Of a stretch of 64,000 bases of DNA, positions 35,268-43,835 are shown piece by piece. The translations under genes and the position numbers were made by a program. The notes beneath the pieces are model-generated. The model had not been told where the DNA came from and did no database searches. It worked only from the letters and a program-made list of their open reading frames with translations. Every line of letters starts with the position of its first letter. Position 1 is the first letter of the stretch. Origin of the DNA: CAWHYG01 sp963833505 (GTDB lineage: Bacteria; Eisenbacteria; RBG-16-71-46; CAIMUX01); contig CAWHYG010000015.1 in NCBI GenBank assembly GCA_963833505.1, positions 62,001-126,000 on the forward strand. The letters run 5' to 3'.

Positions 35268-36131
35268 ATGGCAACCGCTCCTCGATGGGGATTCGGGTAC
35301 CGCGGCCGGAAGATGACCGATCTCGTGGTCAGGGCGGCGTGCCTCGTCGCCGTCGGGCTCGCCTTGATTCCCCTCCTGTCCGTTCTGTACTTCGTCGTGG
35401 CGCGGGGGATCGGCGGGCTTTCCCTGAGTTTCTTCACCAATCTTCCCAAGCCGGTGGGAGAGCCGGGGGGCGGCATGGCGAACGCCATCGTCGGCACCCT
35501 GGTGCTGGTGGCGCTGGCCTGCATCGTGGGGATTCCGTTCGGAATCCTGGCCGGGATCTACCTGGCCGAGTTCGGCGACAACCGTTTCGGGCAGGCGGTC
35601 CGCTTCGGCGCCGACGTGATGGCGGGCATTCCCTCGATCGTCGCCGGGATGTTCGTCTACAGCCTCATGGTCGTGACCATGAAGCGATTCTCCGCGCTGG
35701 CGGGGGGCGTCGCTCTGGCCATCCTCATGCTTCCGACCGTGGCCCGGGCGACGGAGGAGCTGGTTCGCCTGGTGCCGCAGGCGCTCCGGGAAGCGGCCTT
35801 TGCGCTGGGAGTCCCGCGCTGGCGGGCCACGATTCGGGTCGTCCTGCGCACCGCCGCTCCCGGCGTCGTCACCGTCGTGATGCTCGGTCTGGCGCGCGCC
35901 GCGGGCGAAACCGCGCCGCTCCTCTTCACCGCCTTCAACAACCGCTACTGGCAGACGCGCCTCGATCAACCGATCGCCTCGCTGCCGGTGCAGATCTTCA
36001 CGTACGCCATTTCGCCTTACGAGGAATGGCACCGGCAGGCCTGGACCGGCGCGCTTGTCCTCGTCAGCCTGGTTCTGGCTCTCAACCTCAGCGCACGATT
36101 CGCCGTGCGCCATCGGGTGGACGGACGATGA
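35268..36131 (+). CDS. pstA: Phosphate ABC transporter permease PstA
   Basis: A 287-residue inner-membrane permease with about six helices. The binding-protein-dependent EAA loop reads EELVRLVPQALREAAFALGVPRWRATIRVVL. The central MAGIPSIVAGMFVY and GLARAAGETAPLLFTAFNN segments are typical of PstA. It starts two bases after the pstC stop and overlaps pstB by four bases (ATGA). Intact. Confidence 0.93.
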   Translation: MATAPRWGFGYRGRKMTDLVVRAACLVAVGLALIPLLSVLYFVVARGIGGLSLSFFTNLPKPVGEPGGGMANAIVGTLVLVALACIVGIPFGILAGIYLAEFGDNRFGQAVRFGADVMAGIPSIVAGMFVYSLMVVTMKRFSALAGGVALAILMLPTVARATEELVRLVPQALREAAFALGVPRWRATIRVVLRTAAPGVVTVVMLGLARAAGETAPLLFTAFNNRYWQTRLDQPIASLPVQIFTYAISPYEEWHRQAWTGALVLVSLVLALNLSARFAVRHRVDGR

Positions 36132-37015
36132 TCACTACAGTCAAGCAGGAGAAACCACGAATGGCCCAACTCCCCCGCGAGCCGGCGGCCGAGATGGAGG
36201 AGACGCTCCCCGGCCGGGAGATGGACGAGATCCCGCCGGCTGAAACCGGCCCGGCGCCGAACCGGGACAAGATGCGCGCCGAGAATCTCCAGGCCTGGTT
36301 CGGCTCCAGCATGGTGCTGAAGGGAATCACGCTTCCCATCGCCGAGCAGAAGGTGACCGCGATCATCGGGCCCTCCGGCTGCGGGAAGTCCACCTTCATC
36401 CGTTGCTTCAACCGGATGCACGAGGTGGTGCGCGGCGCGACCGCCCGCGGCCGGGTGCTTCTGGACGGAGAGGACATCTACGCCTCGGGGGTCGACCCGG
36501 TCCTGGTCCGGAGGAGGGTGGGCATGGTCTTCCAGAAGCCGAATCCCTTCCCCACCATGTCGATCGTCGACAACGTCCTGGCCGGGCTCCGCCTGAACGG
36601 CGAACGCATCCGCCGTGGCGAGGAGCTGGCCGAGCAGGTGCTCCGGCAGGTGGGTCTCTGGGGCGAGGTCAAGGAGAACCTGGGGCGATCCGGGGCCAGC
36701 CTGTCCGGCGGACAGCAGCAGAGGCTCTGCATCGCCCGGACGCTGGCGCTTTCGCCCGAGGTCATCCTGATGGACGAGCCGTGCTCCGCCCTCGACCCGA
36801 TCGGAACCGCCAAGGTCGAGGAGCTGGTCCACGAGCTGAGCCAGACCTACACGATCGCCATCGTGACCCATAACATGCAGCAGGCCGCCCGGGTCTCTCA
36901 TTACACGGCGTTCTTCTACATGGGCGAGCTGATCGAGTTCGCCGAGACCGACCTCCTCTTCACCAAACCAAGGAACGCCAAGACCGAAGACTACATCACG
37001 GGCCGATTCGGATAG
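36128..37015 (+). CDS. pstB: Phosphate ABC transporter ATP-binding protein PstB
   Basis: A 295-residue ATPase with Walker A (GPSGCGKST), Q-loop (VFQKPNPFP, the PstB form), signature (LSGGQQQR), Walker B (VILMDEPCSALD) and the switch His (VTHN). The first 50 residues are a polar extension beyond the usual PstB start; an ATG at 36161 or a later one is possible. It powers phosphate uptake through PstCA. Its start overlaps the pstA stop. Confidence 0.95.
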   Translation: MITTVKQEKPRMAQLPREPAAEMEETLPGREMDEIPPAETGPAPNRDKMRAENLQAWFGSSMVLKGITLPIAEQKVTAIIGPSGCGKSTFIRCFNRMHEVVRGATARGRVLLDGEDIYASGVDPVLVRRRVGMVFQKPNPFPTMSIVDNVLAGLRLNGERIRRGEELAEQVLRQVGLWGEVKENLGRSGASLSGGQQQRLCIARTLALSPEVILMDEPCSALDPIGTAKVEELVHELSQTYTIAIVTHNMQQAARVSHYTAFFYMGELIEFAETDLLFTKPRNAKTEDYITGRFG

Positions 37016-37070
37016 AATCCACGGGCAACCCGGATCTCCAGAAGCGCCCACCGGCATTGAAGGGGGTGAT

Positions 37071-37778
37071 ATGTCGGAATCGAATCGCGAGGACATGGGA
37101 GCGATCATGGCCATTCAGCACACCGACCGCGAATACGAAGCCGAGCTGCACAAGCTGCGGGAGAGCCTCCTGCTCATGGGAGCGAAGGTGGAGGAGATGA
37201 TCGCCCGGAGCATGCAGGCGCTCATCCATCGCGATTCCGCCCTGGCCCGCCGGATGATGAGCTTCGATCAGGAGATCGATCATCTGGAGGTCGAAACCGA
37301 CGAGATCTGCCTCCGGATCCTGGCGCGGAGGCAGCCGGTGGCGTCCGATCTCCGGTTCCTCACCACCGCCCTCAAGTTCGTCACCGACCTCGAGCGCATC
37401 GGCGACCTGGGCGTGAACATCTGCGAGCGGTCCCTCGAGCTGAACGACGAAGCTCCCCTCAAGCCCTACGTCGGCCTGACCCGCATGGCCGAGGACGCCC
37501 AGGCCATGGTGCGCGGGGCGCTCGACGCCTTCGTGGCCGGGGATGCCGAGGCGGCCCGGATCGTCATCCTCCGCGACCAGCTTGTCGACGACTCCTACGA
37601 GGAGATCCTGCGGGAGCTGCTCACCTACATGATGGAGGATCCCCGCACGATCTATCGCGCCACCCGCCTCCAGTCGATCGGCAAGTACATCGAGCGGATC
37701 GGCGACCACGCGACGAACCTGGCGGAGATGGTGGTCTTCATGGTGAAAGGGATGGACATCCGGCATACGGGGCGGTGA
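37071..37778 (+). CDS. phoU: Phosphate-signalling regulator PhoU
   Basis: A 235-residue helical protein with the two PhoU repeats. The metal-binding E/DxxxD motifs lie in DLERIGDLGVNI and YIERIGDHATNLAEM. It links transporter state to PhoR and limits the pho response. It starts after a G-rich ribosome site; an internal ATG at 37107 (MAIQHTDREYEAEL) matches the usual N-terminus more closely. Last gene of the pst operon. Confidence 0.94.
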   Translation: MSESNREDMGAIMAIQHTDREYEAELHKLRESLLLMGAKVEEMIARSMQALIHRDSALARRMMSFDQEIDHLEVETDEICLRILARRQPVASDLRFLTTALKFVTDLERIGDLGVNICERSLELNDEAPLKPYVGLTRMAEDAQAMVRGALDAFVAGDAEAARIVILRDQLVDDSYEEILRELLTYMMEDPRTIYRATRLQSIGKYIERIGDHATNLAEMVVFMVKGMDIRHTGR

Positions 37779-37979
37779 GGGTTCGACCCGCCATCATCCG
37801 TGGGCTTGGTGACCGGCCAACAAGGGGCACTCCGAGGAGGCGATTCGACGAATCCTCATGCAGCAAACCTGGGTGGAGCGCGTCAAGATCGTGGATGTGC
37901 TTCGCATGGAGGGGGACGCACAGAGCTGCGGGGTTCGCACAGCAAGACCCTCGGTATCTAAGCTCGGCCGATCAGTACT

Positions 37980-39488
37980 TCACGCCTGCGAATCGCCCGC
38001 CGGCTGCCGGAGCGGGATCCGGATGGTGAAGGTCGAGCCCTTGTCCGTCGCGCTCTGGACGGTCACGCCCCCGTGGTGCGCGTCGGCGATCTTGCGCACG
38101 ACCCAGAGGCCCATGCCGGTGCTGCTCTCTCCCGCGGTGGGCCGCGCCGAAAGCGTGCGCCCGATCTGGAACGCCTGTTGAATGTCCTCTTCGGAGAGGC
38201 CGATTCCCTGGTCGATCACGTCGATCGAGAGGTGACTGGAGGTCGCCCGGACTTCGACCTGCACCACGGTTTCAGGATTCGAGTACTTGATGGCGTTGCC
38301 GATCAGATTGTCCAGCGCCTCCTCCATCCTCTTGACGTCCACCTCCGCCTCGATCGGCGTGGCCGGAAGGTGGCAGCGGATCGCGATCGACTTCTTCTTC
38401 GCCTGGATCTGGTTCGTCCGGCAGACCCGTTCCACGACCGGGCCGATCGGCGCGATGCTGAGAACCAGCGGCAGCGTGCGGACTTCCATCACGAGGAGCA
38501 TGGACAGATCCTGTGAAAGCTGGAGCACGCGCGCGGAGGTCTGGATGATGTCGGCGACGAACTGGTGCTGCTCCTGCGCCGTGAGGTCATAGGACTGGAG
38601 GATCTCGGCCAGAAGCTGGATCGCGCCCGCCGGATTCTTGATGTCGTGCGCGATGCCCGCGAGGATCTCGTCCTTGCGCCGGTGCAGCTCCTGCAGCTCC
38701 ACGTTGGATTTCTCGAGGAAGCTGCATCTCTCCTCGAGCTCCTGGTTCAGCCGCGCCAGCTCCTGCGTCCCGCGGTTGGTCTCGCGGAGGCGGCCCTTCA
38801 GCTCGCCCACCTCCTGCCTCGCCAGCGCCAGCTCGCTGCGAAGATCCATCACTTCCGCGGATTCCCTCGGCGCGGAAGGGGACTCGCCGGCTGGGCCGGT
38901 TGGCGGATCCGCAGGCTCGAACGACGAGCCGGGACTCTTCATGACATTCCTCCTGCTCCGCCTGCGGGATCCCAGCACTCCGGCGATGACGGCCAGCACG
39001 ACGATGGCGCCGATCACAGGAAACAAGAGCTGGTCCGGACTCAGGCGGATCCTCGGGGATATCGGCGATGCGGACCAGGAACGTCGTCCCTCCAGGTGCA
39101 CCACCAGGGCAAGCGTGTCCGAGGCGAACCCATCCGCCGGGGACGCGGCGGTGAAGAGGATTCGCCAGGTGCCGCTGGACGGAATCGGCACCGACTGCGT
39201 GGGTGAGAGGTCGGGCGCGCTCCAGAGGCCGGTGTCCACGGCTCGATACCGGTACTGAAGGCCGGGGTGCGCCGGCGCGCATTCGAGGGTGACCAGGAGG
39301 GTGCCCGGGCGATCCATCCGGATTTCTCCGGCGCCGCGCTCGATCGTCGATCCCTCCGCGCGGAGATCCGCCACGCTCAAATGGGGCGTTTCGGCTGCTC
39401 GCACGCCCCTCGCCAGGAGGAGAAGCATTGCATACATGAGCATGAGGCGCGGTGGGCCCTGCCACGCCATCCTTAGGGAGGTCACCAT
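37980..39488 (-). CDS. Membrane sensor histidine kinase
   Basis: A 502-residue kinase. A signal-anchor (LMLMYAMLLLLARGVRAAE) is followed by a Y_Y_Y-like beta domain of about 110 residues (PGLQYRYRAVDTGLWSAP). The second helix (LLFPVIGAIVVLAVIAGVLG) precedes a coiled coil (about 230-275: LALARQEVGELKGRLRE). HisKA carries the phospho-acceptor His in AGIAHDIKNPAGAI, and HATPase_c has DNLIGNAIKYS, DQGIGLSEED and STGMGLWVVRKIADAHHG. No partner regulator is adjacent except the broken one at 42.7 kb. The 200 bases between phoU and this gene hold only a plus-strand fragment (EEAIRRILMQQTWVERVKI) that I do not recognise. Confidence 0.88.
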   Translation of the reverse strand: MVTSLRMAWQGPPRLMLMYAMLLLLARGVRAAETPHLSVADLRAEGSTIERGAGEIRMDRPGTLLVTLECAPAHPGLQYRYRAVDTGLWSAPDLSPTQSVPIPSSGTWRILFTAASPADGFASDTLALVVHLEGRRSWSASPISPRIRLSPDQLLFPVIGAIVVLAVIAGVLGSRRRSRRNVMKSPGSSFEPADPPTGPAGESPSAPRESAEVMDLRSELALARQEVGELKGRLRETNRGTQELARLNQELEERCSFLEKSNVELQELHRRKDEILAGIAHDIKNPAGAIQLLAEILQSYDLTAQEQHQFVADIIQTSARVLQLSQDLSMLLVMEVRTLPLVLSIAPIGPVVERVCRTNQIQAKKKSIAIRCHLPATPIEAEVDVKRMEEALDNLIGNAIKYSNPETVVQVEVRATSSHLSIDVIDQGIGLSEEDIQQAFQIGRTLSARPTAGESSTGMGLWVVRKIADAHHGGVTVQSATDKGSTFTIRIPLRQPAGDSQA

Positions 39489-39701
39489 GTGCGACCGAGT
39501 CAATCATGGAGACGTTTCCCGCGCAAGAGGGATGGAGAATTTTTTGCTCCCCTCTTCATCGGCCTTCGCCGGCGGCGGTCCGGCCGCACAAATTCGAGTC
39601 GGGAGACGTGCCGTCATGCCCCTCGGGCGTGTGCTACGATCCGGGTCGAACAGAAGGCGGTGTCCGGGGTATCTGCGACACGGCGGGACCGCGAGGGCGG
39701 T

Positions 39702-40208
39702 ATGTCCGATCTACGAGAGCAATTGCGGAAGGCCGGTCTGGTTTCTTCCAAGCAGGTCCGGCAGGCCAGACATGAAGATCGCCTCCACCGCAAGGAGGTC
39801 GGCCGGGACGGTCTCGAGGCGGAACGGCTTGAGCGGGAAAACGCCGCCCGGGAAGCGGCCGAGGAGAAGCGCCGCCGCGATCGAGAGATCGAGGAGAGCC
39901 GCCGGGCGAGCCGGGCTGAAGAAGAGAGGACCCGGCTGCTCGGGCGGCGCATCGAAGCCGGATGGATTCGCGAGGCCACGGGGGGCGCGCGGCGGTTCTA
40001 CTTCGTGGCGGAAAAGGACCGCATCACCTATCTCGACCTGAGCGATCAGGCGGTCCGGCGACTGCTCGGCGGAACCGCGGCCATCGTGGATGCCTGCCGG
40101 ATCGGCCGGGGTGAGTTCTGCGTGGTCGACGGCGCCACCGCCGCATCCCTGGCCCGGGACGAGAATGAGTTGATCCGGTATTGGAACCGGTCGGGCGAAC
40201 ATCGCTGA
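39702..40208 (+). CDS. DUF2058-family protein
   Basis: A 168-residue protein. The N-terminus (SDLREQLRKAGLVSSKQVRQARHE) and long charged helix (about residues 35-85, a likely coiled coil) are typical of DUF2058. The C-terminal globular part reads YFVAEKDRITYLDLSDQAVRRLLGG and FCVVDGATAASLARDE. Function unknown; related proteins are described as nucleoprotein- or polysaccharide-associated. It stands alone, with GAGGGCGG before the ATG. Confidence 0.75.
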   Translation: MSDLREQLRKAGLVSSKQVRQARHEDRLHRKEVGRDGLEAERLERENAAREAAEEKRRRDREIEESRRASRAEEERTRLLGRRIEAGWIREATGGARRFYFVAEKDRITYLDLSDQAVRRLLGGTAAIVDACRIGRGEFCVVDGATAASLARDENELIRYWNRSGEHR

Positions 40209-40296
40209 AGAGTTCCGCGCATTCCGGCGGCGAACCCCGGTCCGCTCGCCCGGGTCCGGCCGCTTTCGCCGGCCATTGGAGTCGATCCGAATCCAA

Positions 40297-42627
40297 ATGA
40301 ACCTGCCCCCAGTCCGCTTCCGCAATCGGCGGCCAAGACCCTTCGCCCCCAAGGCATCCGGGAGTGCACGGAAACCCGCTCTCCTCGCGGCGGGCCTGCT
40401 CATGGTGGCGCTCGGCATCGGCGCGTGCATGCCGGTGCGGATTCCGGAAAGCGGCTCCCGCCAGCGGGTGCTCTTCTACGCCGCCGCCACCGACCTGGCC
40501 CCCGGAAGCCGCATCGGCTTGCGAAGGCTCGAGGCCCGTCTCCGCCGGCTCGACTACCACGCGGTTTCCAAGCTCACCGAATCCGGCCAGTACGTCCTGG
40601 GCCGGAGCGGGGTGGACGTCTGGCTTCGGCCGTTCCGGTATCCCGGCCGGGAGTTCGGCGGCGGCCGGCTTCGCCTGCGCATGCTCGGCGAACAGATCAC
40701 CCGGGTCGAGCCGCTCGACCACTTTGAGCCGGAGGACCTCCGCCTCGAGCCGGAGCGGATCGCCGGCTACGAAGGCACGACCGGCGCGATCCTGGACCCG
40801 CTCAAGCTGGAGGATGCGCCTCCGCTTCTGGTGAAGGGCCTGGTCGCGGTCGAGGATCGGAGGTTCTACATTCATCCCGGCATCGACCCGATCGGGCTCG
40901 TGCGGGCCCTCTGGACGAATCTGCGGCACGGCGCCACCGCGCAGGGAGGATCCACCCTCACCCAGCAACTGGCGCGATCGCTCTATCTCCACAACGAGAG
41001 AACGGTCGGGCGCAAGATCGAGGAGGCCTACCTCGCCCTTCGACTGGAGGCGCGGTACTCGAAGAAGGAGATCCTCGAAGCCTACCTGAACGCCGTCTAC
41101 TGGGGGACCTGGGGCTCGATGGAGATCCGCGGCGCGCGCGAGGCTTCCGCCTACTACCTCGGCACGGACCTCTCGAAGGCCGATCCCGCCGGGATCGCGC
41201 TCTTGATCGGTCTCATTCCCGCGCCGAACGCCTTCTCTCCCTACGTCAACCCGGAAAAGGCGATCGCGCGGAGAAACGTCGTCCTGCGCGAGCTCGGACG
41301 GAAGGGCCTCTTGAGCCCCGAACAGGTCGAAACCGCGCTGGCGCGGCCGCTTCCCCTGAGGCATCCGCCGGCCCGCGCCGCGGAAGCGTCCTATTTCGTC
41401 GACGCGGTCCGCCGCGAGGTGGAAGAGAGGGCGTCCGCGTCGATCCTGTCCGAGCCCGGAACGGAGGTCTTCACCACCATGGATCCGGATGCGCAGGCGG
41501 CCGCGGAGGAGAGCCTGCGCAAGGGCCTTCAGGATCTCGAGCACGGATACCGGCAGCTCCGGCGGGCTCGCGATCCGCTGCAGGGAGCCGTGGTGGCGAT
41601 CGATCCGTCGAACGGCGAGGTCCAGGCGCTGGTCGGTGGTCGCGACTTCCTCGAGTACCCGTATAACCGCGCGGTCGAGGCGCGCCGCCAGCCGGGATCG
41701 CTCTTCAAGCCCTTCGTCTATCTCGCGGCCTTCCGCGATCCGCATCGGGAGGACGGCTCGTACTGGACTCCCGCCACCATGCTGGACGACGAGCCGCTGT
41801 CGGTCACGACCGGGGGCCGGACCTGGAGCCCCGAGAACTACGACCGCGAGTTCCGCGGCAAGGTCTCCGTGCGGACCGCGCTCGAGCAGTCGATCAACGT
41901 GCCGACGGCGCGGGTGGCGATCGAGATCGGACCGAACCGGGTGGCGCAGGCCGCGCGCGATCTCGGCATCAGAAGCCCGCTCGAGGAGGTGCCCTCCCTG
42001 GCGCTGGGCACGTCCGAGGTGAGCCTGCTCGAGATCACCGGCGCCTACGCCGGCCTGGCCGCCGAAGGCACGGCCCACACGCCCACCGTGCTGCGCGCCA
42101 TCGTCGAACCCGACGGGCACGAGGCGGCGCTCTCGCCTCTGACCGATCCTCCCGGCGTCGGCCGGCCGGAAGCCTATCTCGTGACCAACCTCCTTCAGGG
42201 AGTGATCCAGGAAGGCACGGGAAAATCGGCGCGCGATCTCAGCGACCGGGGAGACGTCGCGGGCAAGACCGGGACGACGGACAGCGACGTGGACGCGTGG
42301 TTCGTCGGTTATACACCGGCGCGCGCGGTCGGGGTCTGGGTCGGATTCGACAAGCGGGATCAGGTCGGCCTGACCGGCGCCGCGGCCGCGCTTCCGATCT
42401 GGACCGACATCATGGACCAGGTGGAACCCCCGGGAGGAGACGGCCAGTTCGAACAACCCAAGGGCATCATCAGCCTGCCCATCGATCCGGACTCCGGCCT
42501 CCTGGCCACCGCGAACTGCCCGACCTTCCGCGCCGAAGTGTTCATCGAGGGCACGGAGCCGACGCAGGATTGCGATCTGCACGGGGGAACCTTCATCTCC
42601 CGGCTGAAGAGGTTCCTGGGGTTCTGA
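40297..42627 (+). CDS. Class A penicillin-binding protein (PBP1b-like)
   Basis: A 776-residue bifunctional peptidoglycan synthase. One N-terminal helix (LLAAGLLMVALGIGACM) anchors it; residues 45-140 resemble the UB2H-like domain of PBP1b. The GT51 glycosyltransferase has VAVEDRRFYIHPGID, GGSTLTQQLARSL, and KKEILEAYLNAVYWG. The transpeptidase has the active serine in QPGSLFKPFVY, the SxN motif (SINVPTARVA) and KTGTT. A Cys-containing tail (ATANCPTF, QDCDLHGG) follows. Cell-wall growth in the periplasm. A TTG seven codons upstream is an alternative start. Confidence 0.95.
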   Translation: MNLPPVRFRNRRPRPFAPKASGSARKPALLAAGLLMVALGIGACMPVRIPESGSRQRVLFYAAATDLAPGSRIGLRRLEARLRRLDYHAVSKLTESGQYVLGRSGVDVWLRPFRYPGREFGGGRLRLRMLGEQITRVEPLDHFEPEDLRLEPERIAGYEGTTGAILDPLKLEDAPPLLVKGLVAVEDRRFYIHPGIDPIGLVRALWTNLRHGATAQGGSTLTQQLARSLYLHNERTVGRKIEEAYLALRLEARYSKKEILEAYLNAVYWGTWGSMEIRGAREASAYYLGTDLSKADPAGIALLIGLIPAPNAFSPYVNPEKAIARRNVVLRELGRKGLLSPEQVETALARPLPLRHPPARAAEASYFVDAVRREVEERASASILSEPGTEVFTTMDPDAQAAAEESLRKGLQDLEHGYRQLRRARDPLQGAVVAIDPSNGEVQALVGGRDFLEYPYNRAVEARRQPGSLFKPFVYLAAFRDPHREDGSYWTPATMLDDEPLSVTTGGRTWSPENYDREFRGKVSVRTALEQSINVPTARVAIEIGPNRVAQAARDLGIRSPLEEVPSLALGTSEVSLLEITGAYAGLAAEGTAHTPTVLRAIVEPDGHEAALSPLTDPPGVGRPEAYLVTNLLQGVIQEGTGKSARDLSDRGDVAGKTGTTDSDVDAWFVGYTPARAVGVWVGFDKRDQVGLTGAAAALPIWTDIMDQVEPPGGDGQFEQPKGIISLPIDPDSGLLATANCPTFRAEVFIEGTEPTQDCDLHGGTFISRLKRFLGF

Positions 42628-42657
42628 CGCTGCGCCCGGATCGCCGTCACCATGAGT

Positions 42658-43060
42658 TCAATCGGGGGTCGGGCGATCGGGGGATGTCTCCAGCGCGCGG
42701 GCCAACGCCGTCCGGATGCAAACGGGATCGGCGGGCTTGTGAAGGAACGCGAAGACGCCGCGGCCCCGCAGCTCCGTCTCAACCGCCGGATCCGAATCCG
42801 CGGTCAGCACCACCACCGGAAGCAACGGCTTCGCCTCGGCGAGCAGCTTGTACAAAGCAACGCCGGCCGGCGGGCCCGGCCGCCCGGGACGAAGGTGCAG
42901 ATCCAGCAGCACGAGGTCAATGCTTTCGGCAGCCAGAATGCTCGACGGCTTCTTCGACTCCGGCCGCCTCCAGCACCCGGTAGGCGTCCTTCAGACCATG
43001 GAGGAGAAGGCGCCGCTCGCCCTGGTCATCCTCCACCAACAGAAGGGTCTTGCTCGCCAT
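42658..43060 (-). pseudogene. Single-domain response regulator, frameshifted
   Basis: ATG at 43060 after a GGGGGTGGG site. The frame encodes KTLLLVEDDQGERRLLLHGL, then terminates at 42917. The other frame continues ILAAESIDLVLLDLHLRP (phospho-acceptor Asp), LLPVVVLTADSD and FLHKPADP to 42658. One extra base near 42950 separates them. Corrected, it is a CheY-like receiver of about 133 residues and could partner the kinase at 38-39.5 kb. Confidence 0.8.
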
Positions 43061-43241
43061 TCCCACCCCCTCGAAGGCGGACCGTGCTCGCGGCCTCGGA
43101 CCGTCCGCGACCGGCATCCGCCAGCTCGCACGAAGGCGATCCCGGGTCGTGCCGCCGAGACGCGCCGGACGGGATGCTCCCTCAACGCATCCCGCCCGAC
43201 GTTTCGAGCTCACCGTCGCAGTCGGTCTTCTCGGGAATCCA

Positions 43242-43382
43242 TCACATCCGCCCAGGCCAACCGACAATCGGATTACCCCCGGAGCAGCCAGAGCACGTGT
43301 CGGCGCGCGCTGCCGGAATGGATGGCATGACGATCATCGCGGCCGCCAGAGCCCCAACCAGCTTCCAGGTCGGATTCTCCAT
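43242..43382 (-). CDS. Small secreted cysteine-motif peptide
   Basis: A 46-residue product: a signal peptide (LVGALAAAMIVMPSIPAARA) followed by only 18 residues containing TCSGCSGGNP and ending WPGRM. The start follows GAAAGGGGGCC. The CxxC after cleavage could bind metal or form a disulphide. No family recognised. It lies upstream of the broken response regulator on the same strand, 181 bases apart. It may be a real small protein or chance coding. Confidence 0.4.
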   Translation of the reverse strand: MENPTWKLVGALAAAMIVMPSIPAARADTCSGCSGGNPIVGWPGRM

Positions 43383-43835
43383 GACCGGCCCCCTTTCTTC
43401 CTGTCGTTCGAAGGACGCGCCGATCTCCGACGTGCCCCGCCGGAAGCGTGCGGACCGGCGCTGCGCGGTCGAAGTCGGGTGATCCCGAGAGTGGAGGCCG
43501 GAACGTGAAGTGGCCCGCCTCGCCCCGCGCAGCGTTCGTCCAGGGCGCCCCGTGTCACACCCCTCTGACGGCCCGTGGCGTCCCTTCCCCCGCGGATGGC
43601 TTGTCATCCAACGTGCCATTCAAGAGGAGAACCGGAGGTTGGTCGCAACCGTCGAACTGACCGCGGGTTATCGGTCGGACGTCAGGGGGTCGGGACGGAG
43701 CCCGTAGCGCACGGACGCGTGGAATTCACGGATGCCCGTGAGTCGCTCACGAGTGGAACGACCGGGAACGGATGCGAGACGCCTGTGCGATGGACCAAGG
43801 GCTTCAAGGCAAACCGCCGGGCGCCTCGGGCGGGG
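43383..43835. other. Intergenic region, no gene seen
   Basis: About 450 bases between two minus-strand genes. Several frames are open because of high GC, but none has a ribosome site or protein-like composition. No repeats noticed. It presumably contains the promoter for the small secreted peptide. Confidence 0.4.

Noticed and set aside
37780..37979. Possible transposase remnant (EEAIRRILMQQTWVERVKIVDVLRM) after phoU
   Set aside because: Looks protein-like, but I could not assign a family, and the frame fades into the antisense of the kinase gene.
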